Part shown: positions 49,362-56,992 of the stretch, piece by piece
Numbering within the stretch: the stretch's first letter is position 1
Layout: each line of letters starts with the position of its first letter
NCBI RefSeq assembly: GCF_002795865.1
Contig: NZ_CP024920.1
Location: 310,001 to 374,000, forward strand
Length of the DNA: 64,000 nt
Direction of reading: 5' to 3'
Source of the DNA: Qipengyuania seohaensis
GTDB lineage: Bacteria > Pseudomonadota > Alphaproteobacteria > Sphingomonadales > Sphingomonadaceae
Position numbers and translations under genes: made by a program
Notes under the pieces: model-generated
The model's database searches: none
What the model saw: the letters and a program-made list of their open reading frames with translations, nothing else
What the model was told of the DNA's origin: nothing

Positions 49362-49917
49362 ACTTTTCGAACCGCTCCTTCAGCCGGTTGCGCGCACGAT
49401 AGATGCGCGTCTCGACGGCTTTCTCGGTGGTGCCGAGCAGCTCGGCAGCCTCGGCCTGGCTGTACCCCTCGACAGTGACCAGCACGAGCGCCTCTTGTAG
49501 GCGCACCGGCAAGCGCCCGATTTCGGCCTGGACCAGCCGCAGCTGTTCGCGGGCTCCGGCAACATTTTCGGGATTAGGGGCATCGTCGGCAACGGCGTCG
49601 GCTTCCCGCCCATCCGGCAAACCAAGGAAGCCAATAACTTTCCTGCGGCGGAGCTTGTCGCGGCACCGGTTGAGAACGATTGTCGTCAAATAGGGACCGA
49701 TGGGCTTGCTCGGATCGAGGCGATGACGTGTCAGCCAGACCGACGCGAGACCGTCCTGAACGACATCTTCGGCCCGCGATGGTGAACCCAGCATGCGCGT
49801 GGCAAGCGCAATCAACCGGGCGATCTCGCTCTCGACGAGAGCTGTGAACGCCCGCTTGTCACCGGCTATCGCCCGCCCGATCAGAGCTTCATCCGAAGTG
49901 TCATCCACCGCTGCCAA
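49351..49917 (-). CDS. ECF RNA polymerase sigma factor (CnrH-like)
   Basis: The product is 188 residues. Region 2 reads ARLIALATRMLGSPSRAEDVVQDGLASVW, and region 4 QEALVLVTVEGYSQAEAAELLGTTEKAVETRIYRARNRLK; both are typical of ECF sigmas. Gene order (anti-sigma, periplasmic sensor, sigma) and its neighbours recall cnrYXH of Cupriavidus. It should recognise TTGAGGG-N16-CGTA, found at its own operon and at four other loci in this window. It lies six bases after the sensor gene. Confidence 0.88.
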   Translation of the reverse strand: MAAVDDTSDEALIGRAIAGDKRAFTALVESEIARLIALATRMLGSPSRAEDVVQDGLASVWLTRHRLDPSKPIGPYLTTIVLNRCRDKLRRRKVIGFLGLPDGREADAVADDAPNPENVAGAREQLRLVQAEIGRLPVRLQEALVLVTVEGYSQAEAAELLGTTEKAVETRIYRARNRLKERFEKFEG

Positions 49918-49923
49918 GGCTGG

Positions 49924-50358
49924 TCAGTCACGCGGATCGCGCGTGAGGGCCGCGGACACTTTCCGGTCGAACTGGAGCTGCTGATCGGAATCGAGAATTT
50001 CCCGCATGTCGAAGACGTGGCGCACGGTCGCTTTTTGCAAATCGCCCATGCGCGCATGCACCTCGTCGATCGCGGCACTGACTTCGGGCCCGTATTCGTG
50101 CTCGGTTTCCATTGCCTGGGCGAGCTGGGCGTTGGCTGCGCGCGCAGAGGCTTCGAGCCTTGCCTGTTCTACCGCGAAACGCGCTTCGAGCGCATCGAGC
50201 CGCTGCTCCTGGTCAGCCGTGAGCGACAGCTCATCGTGCACGAACTGGTGCAGGCCGCCCTCGGCATCGTTGTTGGCCCAGCGATCGGCGGCAAGCGCTC
50301 CTAGGCATCCGGCGAGCGCCGCCAGCAGGACCGCAAGGACAAGGTGAAACTTCTTCAA
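49924..50358 (-). CDS. Periplasmic heavy-metal sensor (CnrX/ZraP-like)
   Basis: The product is 144 residues. An N-terminal anchor/signal LVLAVLLAALAGCLGALAADRW is followed by an all-helical domain: VHDELSLTADQEQRLDALEARF and AAIDEVHARMGDLQKATVRHVFDMREIL. The Leu-x-Leu-Thr-x-x-Gln motif is common to Spy/CpxP/ZraP/CnrX-type proteins, and the His and Met residues could bind metal. In the Cnr model it releases the anti-sigma factor when metal binds. It lies three bases after the anti-sigma gene. Confidence 0.82.
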   Translation of the reverse strand: MKKFHLVLAVLLAALAGCLGALAADRWANNDAEGGLHQFVHDELSLTADQEQRLDALEARFAVEQARLEASARAANAQLAQAMETEHEYGPEVSAAIDEVHARMGDLQKATVRHVFDMREILDSDQQLQFDRKVSAALTRDPRD

Positions 50359-50361
50359 CGT

Positions 50362-50658
50362 CTATGACCCCACATGAAGCAATGCAGCGGGTGACAGGGA
50401 TTCTCCGCCAACGAGGCTCTCGCCAACAATTTCTGTAGGAGCGCCGTTTTCGGACGGCCATCCGCTGGTCCCTGCGCCTGCCGTTAGGCCGACGACAAAC
50501 AGACCGGCGAACAAGGCCATTCTGCGCCGCTGATCGGCAATTTCCGCCAGCTGCCCTGCGCGCTGCCAGACGCCGTTCATGAAGTCGGGCGGCACGTCGC
50601 CAGCCTTCTGCGAGGCCATGGTGCCGAGCATCGCATCGAGTGTCTGATTGTCACGCAT
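50362..50658 (-). CDS. Small membrane anti-sigma factor (CnrY-like)
   Basis: The product is 98 residues with a cytoplasmic N-terminal ~40 residues (DAMLGTMASQKAGDVPPDFMNGVWQRAGQL), one membrane helix MALFAGLFVVGLTAGAG and a ~35-residue periplasmic tail. The size and layout match CnrY-type anti-sigma factors, which wrap the sigma with two short helices. Sequence similarity to any named family is weak, so the call rests on topology and on the sensor-sigma neighbours. It is the first gene of the triad, behind ECF promoter copy 2. Confidence 0.7.
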   Translation of the reverse strand: MRDNQTLDAMLGTMASQKAGDVPPDFMNGVWQRAGQLAEIADQRRRMALFAGLFVVGLTAGAGTSGWPSENGAPTEIVGESLVGGESLSPAALLHVGS

Positions 50659-50688
50659 CCCTTGCTCCTGTCGGTTGCACGGTTCCTA

Positions 50689-50715
50689 TACGCGATGCTT
50701 CGCGCAAACCCTCAA
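50689..50715 (-). promoter_or_regulatory. Predicted ECF-sigma promoter for the anti-sigma/sensor/sigma operon, copy 2
   Basis: On the minus strand TTGAGGG (50715-50709), 16 bases, CGTA (50692-50689), 30 bp before the anti-sigma ATG. Implies autoregulation. It is back-to-back with copy 3, their -35 boxes only nine bases apart. Confidence 0.75.
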
Positions 50716-50724
50716 GTTTCTTTT

Positions 50725-50751
50725 TTGAGGGGTGCGGGTCGGCGACGCGTA
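50725..50751 (+). promoter_or_regulatory. Predicted ECF-sigma promoter for the methyltransferase operon, copy 3
   Basis: TTGAGGG (50725-50731), 16 bases, CGTA (50748-50751), 55 bp before the methyltransferase ATG. The T6 run before the box is also present in copy 4. Confidence 0.75.
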
Positions 50752-50806
50752 AGAGGAGTAAGTCAAGCAACAGCGGCAAGTACCAGCGTCGAATAGGAGC
50801 CATGGC

Positions 50807-51493
50807 ATGAAAAGCGCGGCAGTTCCGCCAAAAGAGCGCGCGTTCACTCCGCCGCTGGGCAAAAGCTGGCTCACGCCGTTCTATGATCGCGCGATCGCAG
50901 TCTTTACGCGCGAGAGACGGTGGCGCCGCGCAATCGTCGAAAAGGCCGCATTGCTGCCCGGCGACAAGGTCATCGATGTCGGGTGCGGCACCGGGACCTT
51001 GCTCAGGGCGCTGATGGCCAACTGCCCCGAAGCCGGCTTCATCGGCGTTGAGCCCGACCCCGCAGCGCTGGCTATCGCGCAGCGCAAGTTCGGTGCCGGA
51101 GCCGATATGGTCCGGTGGCACAACGGCTTTCTCGATAGTCTCGAGCTTTCCGACGGCTGGCGGCCAAACAAGATCGTCAGCAGCCTCGTCCTTCACCAGG
51201 TCCCCGTATCGCAAAAGCGCGCGATCCTCGACCAGATCGAGAACCTGCTCGCCCCCGGGGGCATGGCGCTGATTGCCGACTATATGCGGCAGGATGCTCC
51301 ACTCATGCGCGCGCTGTTCCGTTCGAGCGTTCAGCTTCTCGACGGCGTCAAGGACACCCAGCCGAGCGCCGACGGAGCCGTCGAGAAATTGCTCGCCGAG
51401 ATTTTCGCGGACGCCGAATTGCTCGATCGTATCCATACCGCGACCGGAACCATTTCTCTCTGGCGCGGCATCAAGAAAGGCAATGCTCAATGA
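50807..51493 (+). CDS. Class I SAM-dependent methyltransferase
   Basis: The product is 228 residues. GDKVIDVGCGTGTLLRALM is motif I (SAM-binding glycines), EPDPAALAIAQRKF motif II, and LLAPGGMALIADYM motif III of the methyltransferase-11 fold. No metal-binding cysteines stand out. Its substrate is unknown; in metal-resistance operons such enzymes may methylate a metalloid, quinone or lipid. It is the first gene of an operon with DUF411 (four-base overlap ATGA) and a small membrane protein, behind ECF promoter copy 3. Confidence 0.8.
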   Translation: MKSAAVPPKERAFTPPLGKSWLTPFYDRAIAVFTRERRWRRAIVEKAALLPGDKVIDVGCGTGTLLRALMANCPEAGFIGVEPDPAALAIAQRKFGAGADMVRWHNGFLDSLELSDGWRPNKIVSSLVLHQVPVSQKRAILDQIENLLAPGGMALIADYMRQDAPLMRALFRSSVQLLDGVKDTQPSADGAVEKLLAEIFADAELLDRIHTATGTISLWRGIKKGNAQ

Positions 51494-51957
51494 ACCTCAT
51501 GAAAGATTCGAGACCGCTACGCCGTTCGCTGGCGGCCTCGCTCCTCCTCGCCATTGCAGCCTGCTCGAATGCGGCCCAGGCCGCGACCTACACCATGTTC
51601 CGCGACGCAGGGTGCGGCTGCTGTCTCAATTGGGCCGGTCACGTAGAACACGGACTCGAAGCAGAGGTCGCCTCGGTCGACACCGACGACATGGCTGCGC
51701 TCAAGACAGCCAGGGGTGTGTCGCAGGATCTGTGGTCGTGCCACACGATGGAAGTCGATGGCTATATCATCGAAGGCCACGTGCCCGCCGATGCCATCGC
51801 GAAACTATTACGCGAAAGCCCCGAAGGCGTGGCAGGCCTGGCTGTGCCCGGAATGCCGCTTGGCTCGCCCGGAATGGAAGCCGGGGACCGGGTGCAGCCG
51901 TATGATGTCATCGCCTTCGGCTCAGGCGGGCAGCGCGTTTTCGCATCCTACCCGTGA
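51490..51957 (+). CDS. DUF411 metal-binding protein, exported
   Basis: The product is 155 residues. The signal peptide contains SLAASLLLAIAAC (possible lipobox IAAC). The mature part begins YTMFRDAGCGCCLNWAGHVE with the Cys-x-Cys-Cys signature of DUF411. VSQDLWSCHTMEVDGYIIEGHVP gives the conserved Cys-His pair, and GLAVPGMPLGSPGME the Met-rich end. DUF411 proteins are periplasmic copper-binding proteins found throughout copper and silver resistance loci. Confidence 0.9.
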   Translation: MNLMKDSRPLRRSLAASLLLAIAACSNAAQAATYTMFRDAGCGCCLNWAGHVEHGLEAEVASVDTDDMAALKTARGVSQDLWSCHTMEVDGYIIEGHVPADAIAKLLRESPEGVAGLAVPGMPLGSPGMEAGDRVQPYDVIAFGSGGQRVFASYP

Positions 51958-52001
51958 CCATGGACAAGCCATCTCAGCGCCAACTCTAACGGAGGACCAT
52001 C

Positions 52002-52277
52002 ATGTCAGACTATTCGGTCAAAACCTCAATACTGATATGGGGCTGGACACTCAGCCTCTTCCTGCTTTTCAGCTACCTGATCTGCATCGGTTTCGGCCTG
52101 CTCGCGCCCGAACAGGCGCACATGCACGAAGCGTGGGCGCCGCTGCTTCCCGGGTTCGAATGGCTGACCATCTCGGGCTTTCTGGCAGGCGCTCTCGGCA
52201 GCTTTTTGTACGGTTGGTACATCGCGATCATTGGGGTGCCAATGCTGCGATTTTTCCGGAACCGATTCAGGACGTAG
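52002..52277 (+). CDS. DUF5676-like small membrane protein
   Basis: The product is 91 residues with two membrane helices (WTLSLFLLFSYLICIGFGLL and FLAGALGSFLYGWYIAIIGV) joined by HMHEAWAPLLPGF. This layout is that of DUF5676 proteins, which accompany DUF411, CopA ATPases and MauE-type proteins in metal-resistance islands. Function unknown. GGAGG precedes the ATG. Confidence 0.7.
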   Translation: MSDYSVKTSILIWGWTLSLFLLFSYLICIGFGLLAPEQAHMHEAWAPLLPGFEWLTISGFLAGALGSFLYGWYIAIIGVPMLRFFRNRFRT

Positions 52278-52412
52278 CAGATCGGCGGCGATGGCCGCTT
52301 GCCTTGAAACTCGCGGAGCGTTTTTCGGTCGCGCAGGCAGTCCGCTTTAGGCCGCAATTTGCTCGAGCGCCCCGAGCAAAACGCAACTCTCCGGCTTTGT
52401 CCTGAAAGTTTT

Positions 52413-52439
52413 TTGAGGGACGCGGCAAGGGCGAACGTA
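52413..52439 (+). promoter_or_regulatory. Predicted ECF-sigma promoter for the permease-glutaredoxin operon, copy 4
   Basis: TTGAGGG (52413-52419), 16 bases, CGTA (52436-52439), about 50 bp before the TTG start of the permease gene. Same T-rich lead-in as copy 3. Confidence 0.72.
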
Positions 52440-52489
52440 CTGGTCGACATAATCTTTCTTTCACGGGAGACCATCGACAGGGGAAAGTC

Positions 52490-53842
52490 TTGCAAGACCA
52501 TGAGCACGAGAATCAAAGCGAAACGGCTGGCTCGATAACCCTGCTGGGCGGCGTTGCGATGGGTACCGGCGTCATGATCGGTGCCGGCATATTCGCGCTG
52601 ACCGGGCAGATCGCCGAGCTCGCCGGTCCGCTCTTCCCCCTGTCTTTCATCGCCGGCGCGCTGGTAACTTCGCTGGCGGCCTACAGCTATATCAAGATGT
52701 CGAACAAATGGCCGTCTTCGGGCGGCATCGCGATGATCTTGCAGAAGGCCTACGGACCCGGCGTCATTGCCGCGTCGGCATCGCTCCTGATGGCTCTGTC
52801 GATGGTCATCAATGAAAGCCTCGTGGCCCGCACCTTTGCGACTTACGCGCTGCGCCCGTTTGGCCTCGAAAGCAGCGGGTGGCTCGTTTCGCTGGCAGCG
52901 CTTGCACTCATCATCTTCGCCTATCTCGTCAATGCAGCGGGCAACAAGTCGGTAAGCGGCTTCTCGCTCATCATGTCCGCCATCAAGATCGGCGGTATCG
53001 CGCTGTTCGCAGTCGCGGCGATCTGGGCCAGCGGATTTTCATCAGGCGCATTTTCGCAGTCCGTTTCGCTGACCAATGCAGAAGCCCTGCTCGCCTCGGT
53101 TGCTTTCTCGATCCTCGCCTTCAAAGGCTTCACCACGATTACCAATAGCGGCGGCGAAATCGTTGACCCGCACAAGAATGTCGGCCGAACCATCATGATC
53201 TCGATAGCCGTCTGCATCGTGATCTATCTGCTTGTCGCAGTGGCGGTGGGTTCGAGCCTGAGCATATCCGAGATCGTCGAGGCGCGCGATTATTCGCTCG
53301 CGGCTGCGGCGCGTCCGGCGCTGGGAGAACTGGGCTTCTATTTCACCGTGGCGATCGCGATCGCCGCCACCACTTCGGGCGTGATAGCGAGCGTATTTGC
53401 CGTGTCGCGCATGCTTGCGATGCTGACCGACATGAAGATGATCCCGCACAGCCATTTCGGCATGAGCGGCGGGATTCGCAGCCACATGCTGGTCTATACG
53501 GTGGTCATTGCCGGGACGCTTGCGGTCCTGTTCGATCTGTCAAGGATCGCCTCGCTGGGCGCCTTCTTCTACCTCGTCATGGATATGCTGGTTCACTGGG
53601 GCGTCCTGCGCCACCTGCGCAAGGAAGTCGGCGCGCGCGCAACAATACTTCTGACAGCGCTCGCGGCAGATGGCGTGGTCCTCGCAGCCTTTACCGCGGC
53701 CAAATTGCGCAGCGATCCTGCCGTTGTCGCCTACGCGGCGATCGGCATCGTCGCAGTCTTCGTGGGAGAATGGATCTACCTCTCGCGCAATTCCGAAGCG
53801 CCCGCATCTCCTGAAGATGATGGGTCAGGAGAGAAAAGGTGA
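52490..53842 (+). CDS. APC-family amino-acid permease
   Basis: The product is 450 residues with twelve membrane helices. Near the N-terminus GTGVMIGAGIFALTGQ is the APC helix-1 signature with the substrate-binding Gly residues. KFKGFTTITNSGGEIVDPHKN-type sequence follows helix 6, where APC members have a conserved amphipathic stretch. The substrate is unknown; in a metal regulon it might import cysteine or glutathione precursors, or histidine. The start codon is a TTG with AGGGGAAAG in front. Confidence 0.82.
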   Translation: MQDHEHENQSETAGSITLLGGVAMGTGVMIGAGIFALTGQIAELAGPLFPLSFIAGALVTSLAAYSYIKMSNKWPSSGGIAMILQKAYGPGVIAASASLLMALSMVINESLVARTFATYALRPFGLESSGWLVSLAALALIIFAYLVNAAGNKSVSGFSLIMSAIKIGGIALFAVAAIWASGFSSGAFSQSVSLTNAEALLASVAFSILAFKGFTTITNSGGEIVDPHKNVGRTIMISIAVCIVIYLLVAVAVGSSLSISEIVEARDYSLAAAARPALGELGFYFTVAIAIAATTSGVIASVFAVSRMLAMLTDMKMIPHSHFGMSGGIRSHMLVYTVVIAGTLAVLFDLSRIASLGAFFYLVMDMLVHWGVLRHLRKEVGARATILLTALAADGVVLAAFTAAKLRSDPAVVAYAAIGIVAVFVGEWIYLSRNSEAPASPEDDGSGEKR

Positions 53843-53954
53843 TGGCACCTTCTTCAACCAGCTTTGCCGCTTTTACGCCGGGCTTTTTCGAAACCGTTCA
53901 CCGAAAACCGGCGTTGAGCACGAGAAACGTCAGGCAAAACAGATGGAGCGATTC

Positions 53955-54704
53955 ATGACGACCCGAACAGCGGCGGTCTACCGTATGGTCATGGAGGACC
54001 ATGTCTGTCCCTATGGCATCAAGACGGTCGATCTCCTCACACGGCAAGGCTTCGAGGTCGAGGATCATCACCTGACCAGCAGGGAGGAAACCGACGCATT
54101 CAAGGACAAGCACAACGTCGAGACCACCCCGCAGACCTTTATCGAAGACAAGCGCATTGGCGGCTATGACGATGTCCGCGAGTTCTTCGGCAAGAGCCGT
54201 TCGCAGCCAGAGGAAGGCGAGACCAGCTATCAGCCGGTCATTGCGATTTTCGCGGTCGCGCTGCTGCTCGCGCTAGGGCTGAGCTGGGCGTTTTTTGACG
54301 ATCTGTTCACCGTCCGGGCCGCGGAATGGTTCGTCAGCCTGTCGATGACCCTGCTCGCCGTCCAGAAGCTTCAGGACGTGCGCAGTTTCTCGACAATGTT
54401 CCTCAACTACGATCTGCTCGCACGGCGCTGGGTGCCCTATGGCTTCGTCTACCCGTTCGGCGAAGCCGCTGCCGGCATTCTGATGACCGCAGGCGCGCTG
54501 ACCTGGCTCTCGGCCCCGCTGGCATTGTTCATTGGCACCGTCGGCACTGTCAGCGTCTTCAAGGCTGTCTACATCGACAAGCGTGAGCTCAAATGCGCTT
54601 GCGTCGGTGGGGGCAGCAATGTGCCGCTCGGCTTCGTCTCGCTGACCGAAAATCTGTTCATGATCGGAATGGGTCTGTGGATGGGCGCGAAGCTTCTCGC
54701 ATGA
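53955..54704 (+). CDS. Glutaredoxin-MauE fusion protein
   Basis: The product is 249 residues from the ATG at 53955 (an ATG at 53943 is in frame). Residues 1-80 form a glutaredoxin domain with active site HVCPYGIK (only one Cys, monothiol type) and the TTPQTFIEDKRIGGYDD glutathione-binding segment. From ~95 on there are four membrane helices of the MauE/DoxX type with TLLAVQKLQDVRSF and a terminal pair of cysteines in LKCACVGG. It could pass electrons from glutathione across the membrane to periplasmic disulphides or metal proteins; this is inference. Confidence 0.8.
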   Translation: MTTRTAAVYRMVMEDHVCPYGIKTVDLLTRQGFEVEDHHLTSREETDAFKDKHNVETTPQTFIEDKRIGGYDDVREFFGKSRSQPEEGETSYQPVIAIFAVALLLALGLSWAFFDDLFTVRAAEWFVSLSMTLLAVQKLQDVRSFSTMFLNYDLLARRWVPYGFVYPFGEAAAGILMTAGALTWLSAPLALFIGTVGTVSVFKAVYIDKRELKCACVGGGSNVPLGFVSLTENLFMIGMGLWMGAKLLA

Positions 54705-55114
54705 TCACCGCGCTCCTTCTCGCCGTCTTTCTGTTCCTTGCAGCCGTCGCTTCCCACCTTGCCATTCTGGGTGTCGGCCACCGGCTTCTCGATCGCCGCC
54801 GCGATACGCTGGGAAAGCTTGCAGTCTCGCTACTCGTGCTCGCGTCGCATTTCCTGGTCGCGATCCTTTTTGCCGCAGGTTTCTGGCTGGGCGCGCAATG
54901 GGGCCTGGGAGGGTTCGACAAGGCGCCTTCCATGGACTGGATGGACTACTTCTATTTCTCGCTCATCAACGTGACCACACTGGGCCTGGGCGACATTTAT
55001 CCGACCGAGCACCTGAGAGTTCTCGCCGGCGTCGAGGCCCTTACCGGCTTCGCTCTCATCAGCTGCTCGGCGCAGCTATTCTGGACCATGATGCAAAAAG
55101 GAGAAAAAGCATGA
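54701..55114 (+). CDS. Two-helix ion channel (Ion_trans_2 type)
   Basis: The product is 137 residues. Two long N-terminal helices precede the pore: the selectivity-filter-like TTLGLGDIYPTEHLRVLAG, then a final helix LTGFALISCSAQLFW. The filter is TLGLGD rather than the TVGYGD of potassium channels, so the permeating ion is uncertain. It starts within the stop of the glutaredoxin-MauE gene (ATGA) and overlaps the DUF305 gene in the same way. The three are one translation unit. Confidence 0.75.
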   Translation: MITALLLAVFLFLAAVASHLAILGVGHRLLDRRRDTLGKLAVSLLVLASHFLVAILFAAGFWLGAQWGLGGFDKAPSMDWMDYFYFSLINVTTLGLGDIYPTEHLRVLAGVEALTGFALISCSAQLFWTMMQKGEKA

Positions 55115-55638
55115 CCGAAAAGACCTCCCACTCGGACAAGGGAGGGGGCGGCAGCTACTGGCGATTCATGGCCATGGTGTCGACCTCGACCGTGATCATG
55201 TTCTTCCTGATGTATGCCAACACCTTTACCGTCGATGATCTTTTCTGGAGCGAAACGCGCTTCTGGATGATGTTCGTCATGGGCGCGATGATGATGGTTG
55301 TCATGCTGCTCTTCATGTGGGGCATGTACAAGGACCGGACCAAGAACTTGATCATCCTGGGCGTCGGGGCCTTTGTGTTCGCGCTCGCACTATGGCTGGT
55401 GCGCAGCCAGACCACCGTTGACGATACCGAATATATGGCAGCAATGATCCCGCACCACTCAATCGCGATCATGACCAGCGAACGCGCGAGCCTGAAAGAT
55501 CCTCGCGTGCGCGAACTCGCGCAGGCCATCATTGTCGCACAGCGCCGCGAAATCGCCGAGATGAAATACCTCATAGACGATATCGAGCAGAACGGTCCTC
55601 GAACCGAAGAACGCCTGCCCGAGGAGATGCAGCCATGA
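55111..55638 (+). CDS. DUF305 protein with membrane anchor region
   Basis: The product is 175 residues. Three N-terminal helices (FMAMVSTSTVIMFFLMY, FWMMFVMGAMMMVVMLLFMWGM, LIILGVGAFVFALALWL) are rich in Met. The C-terminal ferritin-like DUF305 domain has EYMAAMIPHHSIAIMTSE and IIVAQRREIAEMKYLIDDI, including the conserved His pair. DUF305 proteins are common in copper and silver loci and are believed to bind Cu(I) or Ag(I). The operon position supports this. Confidence 0.88.
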   Translation: MTEKTSHSDKGGGGSYWRFMAMVSTSTVIMFFLMYANTFTVDDLFWSETRFWMMFVMGAMMMVVMLLFMWGMYKDRTKNLIILGVGAFVFALALWLVRSQTTVDDTEYMAAMIPHHSIAIMTSERASLKDPRVRELAQAIIVAQRREIAEMKYLIDDIEQNGPRTEERLPEEMQP

Positions 55639-56123
55639 ACAAGATAGCTTTCACGGCGCTCATCGCGCTGCCGCTTGCCGCCTGCAATTCGAACACCGCT
55701 CCGGGCAACGACCGCGAAGCCCAGCTCGACCCGCCTGCCACTGCCGCGCCGATCGAGGACGCGGCCAGTGCACTGGCAAATGTTGACCCGGGCCTCATGC
55801 TTCCCGGGACCATGAATGACGCGGACCTTGCTGCTCTGGGCGCAGGACAGGCCTGCCAGTTCCGCCTGACCGAAGTGGCCTTTCCCTCGTTTGTCTATGA
55901 CGGTGACGGGGGCGGAGCGATCAAGATCAATGGCAAATTGATCCCCGTGACCGCCGATGGCCCTGGCAGCTATGCGAACGGCGAGCTTCGGATCAAAACC
56001 CGCATGCTGGATGATGAAGGCGATGCGGGCCTGCAAATGCAGGAGATGATCGTGGCAGCACCAAGAGCCAAGGATGAGTTCGGCTTTTGGGGTTATACCA
56101 CCTGTCCGGCCGACGGAGCCTGA
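55635..56123 (+). CDS. Hypothetical lipoprotein of the DUF305 operon
   Basis: The product is 162 residues, with signal MNKIAFTALIALPLAAC (lipobox LAAC) and a Pro/Ala-rich linker. A beta domain follows with ACQFRLTEVAFPSFVYDGDGGGAIKINGKLIPV, ending FGFWGYTTCPADGA. Two cysteines (GQACQF, TTCP) may form a disulphide. No named family is recognised with certainty, but similar proteins follow DUF305 genes in other Sphingomonads. Overlaps the DUF305 stop by four bases. Confidence 0.75.
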   Translation: MNKIAFTALIALPLAACNSNTAPGNDREAQLDPPATAAPIEDAASALANVDPGLMLPGTMNDADLAALGAGQACQFRLTEVAFPSFVYDGDGGGAIKINGKLIPVTADGPGSYANGELRIKTRMLDDEGDAGLQMQEMIVAAPRAKDEFGFWGYTTCPADGA

Positions 56124-56215
56124 TACTGGCAGGGCGCATGGGCGGGCCGTCGGCTAACCCATGCGCCCGCGCCTCCGCCCTTCGTCGCCCTCACCATTTT
56201 TACAGGAACAAGCAG

Positions 56216-56920
56216 ATGACCGATACGAGGCCCATCGCTGTCTTCGGCGCAGGCGGGAAGACCGGCACCGAGCTCTTGAGGCGTGCCATTGCCCGAGACA
56301 TACCGATCCGCGCCTTTGAACACACCGTGCCTGGGCCAGGCGAGCGGGTGGGCGACTTCGAATATATCGAATGCGATGTGCTGTCGGATAATTTCGCGGG
56401 CGATCTCGATGGCTGCCGCGCGGTTATCTCGACCCTCGGTGTCGCTTTCGGTCCGGGCAATGCGATCGATCCACCGCCGCTCTATACCGATGGCACGCGC
56501 AACCTGCTCGAGGCGATGGCACAAGCGAAGATCGACCGCATTGCCGTAATCTCCGCTGCCTTCGTCGAACATCAGTCGAGCGTCCCGGCCTGGTTTGAAC
56601 TCACTGCCAAGCCTGCATTGTTCAATATACTCGAGCAGATGCGCTCCATGGAAGTGATGCTCAGCGACGCCCAAGGTATTAAATGGACGGCCGCACGGCC
56701 GGGCTGGCTGCTGGATGAGCCTTACACTGGCGACGCCGTGATTACGGACGAGCGGCTGGCGGAAGGCTGTTTCCGGTGCCGTCATGCTGATCTCGCGGCG
56801 AGCCTGCTTGAATTCGTGTGCGAAGACACCTGGATCAACGCAAAGCCTGCCATCGGCAGGCCCGAAGCCGAACGTTTCGAAAGTCCTGGTGCCATCAAGG
56901 CCGAACTCGGTATCGATTGA
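56216..56920 (+). CDS. NAD(P)-dependent oxidoreductase (SDR, NmrA-like)
   Basis: The product is 234 residues from the ATG at 56216. RPIAVFGAGGKTGTELLRRA is the Gly-x-x-Gly-x-x-Gly dinucleotide motif. ISTLGVAFGPGNAIDPPPLYTDGTRNLL and AARPGWLLDEP are typical for NmrA/atypical SDR proteins. The reaction is unknown. It resembles in kind, but not closely in sequence, the atypical SDR at 1962. A gap of 92 bp separates it from the lipoprotein gene, so it may have its own promoter. Confidence 0.8.
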   Translation: MTDTRPIAVFGAGGKTGTELLRRAIARDIPIRAFEHTVPGPGERVGDFEYIECDVLSDNFAGDLDGCRAVISTLGVAFGPGNAIDPPPLYTDGTRNLLEAMAQAKIDRIAVISAAFVEHQSSVPAWFELTAKPALFNILEQMRSMEVMLSDAQGIKWTAARPGWLLDEPYTGDAVITDERLAEGCFRCRHADLAASLLEFVCEDTWINAKPAIGRPEAERFESPGAIKAELGID

Positions 56921-56942
56921 GCGTCGTATCATTTATCGTTCT

Positions 56943-56962
56943 GTAACAAGCCCGAACGTTAC
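56943..56962. promoter_or_regulatory. Short inverted repeat before the persulfide dioxygenase-like gene
   Basis: GTAAC-AAGCCCGAAC-GTTAC (5-bp arms, 10-base spacer) ends 30 bp before the ATG at 56993. It could be an operator for an ArsR-type sulfur or metal regulator, but none is encoded nearby. Confidence 0.3.
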
Positions 56963-56992
56963 AAGTTTTGAGCAACAGACAAGGAAAATTGT

